A stretch of DNA of 11,210 nt from Oscillospiraceae bacterium (GTDB lineage: Bacteria > Bacillota > Clostridia > Oscillospirales > QAMX01), in contig CACYBP010000268.1 in NCBI GenBank assembly GCA_902772625.1, positions 1 through 11,210 on the forward strand. The letters run 5' to 3'. This document shows, one piece after another, positions 9,078 to 11,210 of the stretch. Below the pieces are notes generated by a model. It was not told where the DNA came from. It saw only the letters and a list, made by a program, of their open reading frames with translations, and searched no databases. Both the position numbers and the translations under genes were made by a program. Numbering within the stretch: the first letter of the stretch is position 1; the number at the start of each line of letters is the position of its first letter.

Positions 9078-9401
9078 TCATTTCAGAAAGTCCTTGCGCT
9101 CGGGGGTGAAAACGTCGATCACCACCGCGTCGGTCAGCGCGCGGAGGCAGTGAGGGACGTTCCCGGGGATGAAGACCGAATCTCCCTTTTTCATATGCTT
9201 TTCTTCGCCGTCAAGACGGAAGAGAATCTCGCCCGAGACCACGTAGCTCGCCTGCTCGTGGGGATGGGTGTGCGGCGCGCCGTCGGCGTCCTTTTCAAAG
9301 GTCACCTCCACGATCATCAGGTTTTCGTCGTGGGCAAGGACCTTGCGGGTCGCCTTGTATCCCGCGTCCACGGAGGGGATGGTGTCGCGATCAAAAAACA
9401 T
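9078..9401 (-). CDS. Small single-domain cupin, KdgF-like
   Basis: This 107-residue protein is a single conserved barrel. Cupin motif 1 is visible as APHTHPHEQASYVVSG (42-57; metal ligand candidates His 44, His 46, Gln 50) and motif 2 as GDSVFIPGNVPHCL (73-86; His 84). The N-terminus, the LAHDENLMIVEVTFEKDADG segment and the ending DVFTPERKDFL resemble KdgF proteins, which help convert unsaturated uronates from pectin or alginate breakdown to the linear keto form. That assignment is from remembered family pattern and is only moderately sure; a generic small cupin is the alternative. The ATG at 9401 has a GAAAGGAG site. No promoter was seen between it and the rplT terminator upstream, so it may be expressed by read-through from the ribosomal protein operon. 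Confidence 0.88.
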   Translation of the reverse strand: MFFDRDTIPSVDAGYKATRKVLAHDENLMIVEVTFEKDADGAPHTHPHEQASYVVSGEILFRLDGEEKHMKKGDSVFIPGNVPHCLRALTDAVVIDVFTPERKDFLK

Positions 9402-9456
9402 GTCGTTCTCCTTTCAAATCCGGCTTCCGTACCGCCGGCCCGGGGAAGGGGCCGGG

Positions 9457-9491
9457 AAAAAGAAGGAGAAAGGTGCAGATCCTTTCTCCTT
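9457..9491 (-). terminator. Rho-independent terminator of the infC-rpmI-rplT operon
   Basis: On the minus strand an 11-bp perfect stem (9491-9481 paired with 9473-9463), AAGGAGAAAGG/CCTTTCTCCTT, has a 7-nt loop and is followed by CTTTTT. It begins 12 nt after the rplT stop codon. Confidence 0.85.
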
Positions 9492-9503
9492 TTGTCATTC
9501 AGA

Positions 9504-9857
9504 TTACAGAGCGGCCTTTGCCTTGTCGCACAGAGCGGTGAAGGCGGCGGCGTCGGTGACGGCGATCTCGGCCAGCATCTTGCGGTTGAGATCGATCTCA
9601 GCCTTCTTCAGACCGTACATAAGGCGGGAATAGTTCAGGCCGTTCATCTTGGCGGCGGCGCTGATGCGGGTGATCCAGAGCTTGCGGAAATCTCTCTTGC
9701 GGAGTCTGCGGCTGACGTAACCGTACTGCAGAGCCTTGAACACCGCCTGATTGGCGACCTTGAAATGCTTGGAGCGGGAGCCCCAGTAGCCCTTCGCAAG
9801 CTTCAGAGTTTTATTTCTTCTTTTGCGCGTCATCATTGCGCCTTTAACACGTGCCAT
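9504..9857 (-). CDS. rplT: 50S ribosomal protein L20
   Basis: L20 binds 23S rRNA early in large-subunit assembly and, in Firmicutes and E. coli, also represses its own operon by binding mRNA. The protein has 117 residues, the usual length. The basic, extended N-terminal tail ([26 protein letters not shown]) and the globular C-terminal part ([20 protein letters not shown], then [10 protein letters not shown]) are both characteristic. The ATG at 9857 has a GGAGGT site at a good distance. It is the last gene of the infC-rpmI-rplT operon, 48 nt after rpmI, and is followed by a terminator. Confidence 0.98.
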   Translation of the reverse strand: MARVKGAMMTRKRRNKTLKLAKGYWGSRSKHFKVANQAVFKALQYGYVSRRLRKRDFRKLWITRISAAAKMNGLNYSRLMYGLKKAEIDLNRKMLAEIAVTDAAAFTALCDKAKAAL

Positions 9858-9905
9858 TTTGCATTACCTCCAAAAAGTAGAATCGGGGATCTGACCGGCG
9901 CCCGA

Positions 9906-10103
9906 TCAGGAATAGGGCATCATCTTGCGGATGGCCTTGACGTTGGTCGGATCCGCGATGGCGGCCTTGCGAAGCGATCTCTTCAGCTTGGTGTTCTTGA
10001 GACCGGTATTATGGTTCATCATGGAATGCTTCATTTTCACGTTGCCGTTCTTGGTAAATCTGAATCTCTTCGCGGCAGTTTTGCTCGTCTTAAGCTTGGG
10101 CAT
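9906..10103 (-). CDS. rpmI: 50S ribosomal protein L35
   Basis: A 65-residue, very basic protein of standard L35 length, a component of the large ribosomal subunit. It starts with MPKLKTSKTAAKRFRFTKNG, the family signature, and contains KMKHSMMNHNTGLKNTKLKRSLRK. The ATG at 10103 has AAAGGAG about 9 nt upstream. It lies between infC (41 nt gap) and rplT (48 nt gap), the order seen across bacteria. Confidence 0.98.
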   Translation of the reverse strand: MPKLKTSKTAAKRFRFTKNGNVKMKHSMMNHNTGLKNTKLKRSLRKAAIADPTNVKAIRKMMPYS

Positions 10104-10144
10104 GGTGCGGTTCTCCTTTCAAATCTATCCGTCTTTCGTCTGAA

Positions 10145-10663
10145 TCATTTGGTGGGCTTGGGACCGAGGAACATGGACATGCGGCGGCCTTCAAGCTTGG
10201 CCGGCTTTTCCACGACGGCAGCGTCGGCGCATTTCTCCGCAAAATCCTTGAGCAGCACGGTACCGAGATCGGTATGTGCCATTTCGCGCCCGCGGAAGCG
10301 GACGGTCACCTTGACCTTGTCGCCGTCGGACAGGAACCCCAGGGCGTTCTTGACCTTGAAGTCCATATCGTGATCGCCGATGCCGGGCGACAGCCAGATC
10401 TCTTTTGTCTCAACAACCTTTTGACTTTTGCGATTGAGCTTTTCACGCTTTGCCTGCTCGAAGCGGTATTTGCCGTAGTCCATAATGCGGCACACCGGCG
10501 GAGCGGCGTTCGGCGCGATCATCACGAGGTCAAAGCCTTCTTCCTCCGCGCGGGCCATGGCGTCCGCCAGAGGCATGATGCCGAGCTGAGACCCGTCGGA
10601 AGCGATGACGCGGATCTCGGAAGCGTGGATCTGTTCGTTGATCTGATGACTGTTAGCTGCTAT
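10145..10663 (-). CDS. infC: Translation initiation factor IF-3, probable AUA start
   Basis: IF-3 binds the 30S subunit, prevents premature subunit joining and proofreads the start codon. The N-terminal domain (from HQINEQIHASEIRVI, through LGIMPLADAMARAEEEGFDL and PNAAPPVCRIMDYGKYRFE) and the C-terminal domain (KEIWLSPGIGDHDMDFKVKNA, VKVTVRFRGREMAHTDLG, EGRRMSMFLGPK) are complete. No ATG, GTG or TTG lies at a sensible place before the first conserved residues. The best start is ATA at 10663, 7 nt after the Shine-Dalgarno-like GGGGGTG (10677-10671), giving 172 residues, a normal length. A second ATA at 10669 is too close to that site. Extending to the upstream ATG or TTG codons would add residues encoded by the leader, including its promoter, and is not credible. 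infC in other bacteria uses AUU in the same way, for autoregulation by IF-3 itself. Confidence 0.93.
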   Translation of the reverse strand: MAANSHQINEQIHASEIRVIASDGSQLGIMPLADAMARAEEEGFDLVMIAPNAAPPVCRIMDYGKYRFEQAKREKLNRKSQKVVETKEIWLSPGIGDHDMDFKVKNALGFLSDGDKVKVTVRFRGREMAHTDLGTVLLKDFAEKCADAAVVEKPAKLEGRRMSMFLGPKPTK

Positions 10664-10838
10664 GAGTATACACCCCCAAACTGATAGAAACGAAAACGGT
10701 TTGCGATAATCAGACAATAAAGAATGCGGACATATCAATGCCCGCACACACGACGATCGTATCATCGAATCGGTGTTGACCCGAACGCCTTCGCGTTCCG
10801 AGGTGAGGGCAGAATTACTTCTTCCTTCTTTGTTGTCC
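10664..10838 (-). ncRNA. Structured 5' leader of infC-rpmI-rplT mRNA (candidate cis-regulatory RNA)
   Basis: About 175 nt separate the predicted transcription start (near 10838) from the infC start. The RNA has a GAACGC/GCGTTC hairpin with a GAAG loop (10798-10783), and a 9-bp hairpin TGCGGGCAT/ATGTCCGCA with a 4-nt loop (10746-10725, one G-U pair) followed by a U-rich stretch. The extreme 5' end (10837-10826) is complementary at 11 of 12 positions to the segment just after that hairpin (10724-10713), so a closing helix may enclose the whole domain. A 5-bp CTGAT/ATCAG stem (10713-10681) ends just before the ribosome binding site. Firmicutes infC operons are known to carry L20-responsive leaders; whether this belongs to that class needs a covariance-model search. 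Confidence 0.6.
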
Positions 10839-10844
10839 TTTGGT

Positions 10845-10873
10845 ATTATACACGACGTCTTCCGGTTTGTCAA
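10845..10873 (-). promoter_or_regulatory. Consensus sigma-A promoter of the infC operon
   Basis: On the minus strand, a perfect TTGACA (10873-10868) and a perfect TATAAT (10850-10845) are 17 nt apart, the ideal spacing. An AT-rich stretch (AAAATAATTC) lies directly upstream and may act as an UP element. Transcription should begin near 10838. Confidence 0.93.
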
Positions 10874-10928
10874 GAATTATTTTCAGATAAACGGCGGGAT
10901 TTTCTCACGAAAAGGGGGAAACTTCCGG

Positions 10929-10957
10929 TAGACAAAAAAGAATTTTCATGCTATACT
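10929..10957 (+). promoter_or_regulatory. Sigma-A-type promoter of the DUF1292 gene
   Basis: A -35 box TAGACA (10929-10934) and a -10 box TATACT (10952-10957) are 17 nt apart, with an extended -10 TGC just before the -10 box and an A/T-rich spacer. It is divergent from the infC promoter, whose -35 box is about 55 nt away; together they share the intergenic region 10874-10928, in which nothing else is evident. Confidence 0.8.
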
Positions 10958-11018
10958 GTTTTTGTAAAAACGCATTGACAAGGCTTGCCTGGCAGGCCTC
11001 AAGAAAGGATCGACCGAT

Positions 11019-11210
11019 ATGGAAGAAAATCAGTACGGAAGCGATTATTTTGTCCTGACCGATGAGGAAGGCAAGGAAGAGGAATTCGAGCATCTCGCCA
11101 CCATCGATTACGAGGGCGAGACCTACATGGCCATGACCCCCGCCAATCCCGAGGAGGAGAGCGACGAGACCGAGATCGTGATCTTCAAGGTGGAAGAGGA
11201 CGAGGAGAGC
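11019..11210 (+). CDS. DUF1292 (YrzB-like) protein, 5' part (3' end outside window)
   Basis: The frame is open from ATG 11019 to the window edge, giving 64 residues of a small, very acidic protein. The pattern FVLTDEEGKEEEFEHLATIDYEGETYMAM, then EEESDETEIVIFKVEEDEE, fits the DUF1292 family: an opening 'D.eG.e..fe.l..iey.gk.Y' block and a closing 'ei.ifkv..d' block. The family is common in Firmicutes and has no established biochemical function. The start is supported by AAGAAAGG (11001-11008) and the promoter at 10929-10957. The end of the protein is not in the window. Confidence 0.88.
   Translation, partial: MEENQYGSDYFVLTDEEGKEEEFEHLATIDYEGETYMAMTPANPEEESDETEIVIFKVEEDEES

Noticed and set aside
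8388-10373. Long plus-strand open frame (about 661 codons) opposite the response regulator, cupin and ribosomal protein genes
   Set aside because: It is antisense to five well-identified genes, crosses their terminators and promoters, and its His/Gly-rich translation resembles no family; it results from high GC content.
10664-10873. N-terminal extension of infC to an upstream ATG at 10873
   Set aside because: It would translate through the operon's own -35 and -10 boxes and the structured leader, and IF-3 proteins begin close to the INEQI motif.
10982-10999. GGCTTGCCTGGCAGGCCT as a leader hairpin upstream of the DUF1292 gene
   Set aside because: Only about four consecutive pairs form with a very short loop, no more than expected by chance.
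10975-11008. TTGACA at 10975-10980 as a -35 box of a second promoter for the DUF1292 gene
   Set aside because: No -10-like sequence is found 16-19 nt downstream; that segment is GC-rich and runs into the ribosome binding site.

Overview
The window looks like chromosome of a GC-rich Gram-positive bacterium, most likely a Clostridia-type Firmicute. The reasons are the dnaG-rpoD gene pair, the infC-rpmI-rplT order behind a long structured leader, strong AGGAGG-type ribosome binding sites and a DUF1292 gene. The GH43 enzyme, the sugar-isomerase-like protein and the KdgF-like cupin suggest use of plant cell-wall sugars, as in gut or rumen species; that lifestyle is inferred. No tRNA, rRNA, IS element or CRISPR array was seen.

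Left part, plus strand (1-4392): the 3' part of dnaG (DNA primase, cut by the window edge), then rpoD (housekeeping sigma factor), a TIM-barrel sugar isomerase/epimerase-like gene and a cytoplasmic GH43 glycosidase. Gaps are only 12-26 nt, so all four may share a transcript, which ends at a hairpin at 4403-4444.

Middle, plus strand (4529-6793): a two-gene unit. A small HIRAN-domain protein is followed 15 nt later by an unusual three-part ATPase: TerB-like N-terminus, CbbX/SpoVK-type AAA+ core, and a C-terminus resembling the RNA polymerase alpha-subunit C-terminal domain. This is the best candidate in the window for an undescribed system. It ends at a strong hairpin shared with the convergent two-component operon.

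Middle, minus strand (8975 to 6890): an OmpR/PhoB-type response regulator and a membrane sensor kinase, driven by a recognisable sigma-A-type promoter.

Right part, minus strand (about 10873 to 9078): the translation operon infC-rpmI-rplT with a consensus promoter and a leader of about 175 nt that appears to fold into a closed domain. infC seems to start at a rare AUA codon. The rplT terminator is followed by the KdgF-like cupin gene, which has its own terminator. Divergently, at the right edge, a promoter drives a DUF1292 gene that runs off the window.

All identifications were made by reading motifs; no database search was possible.
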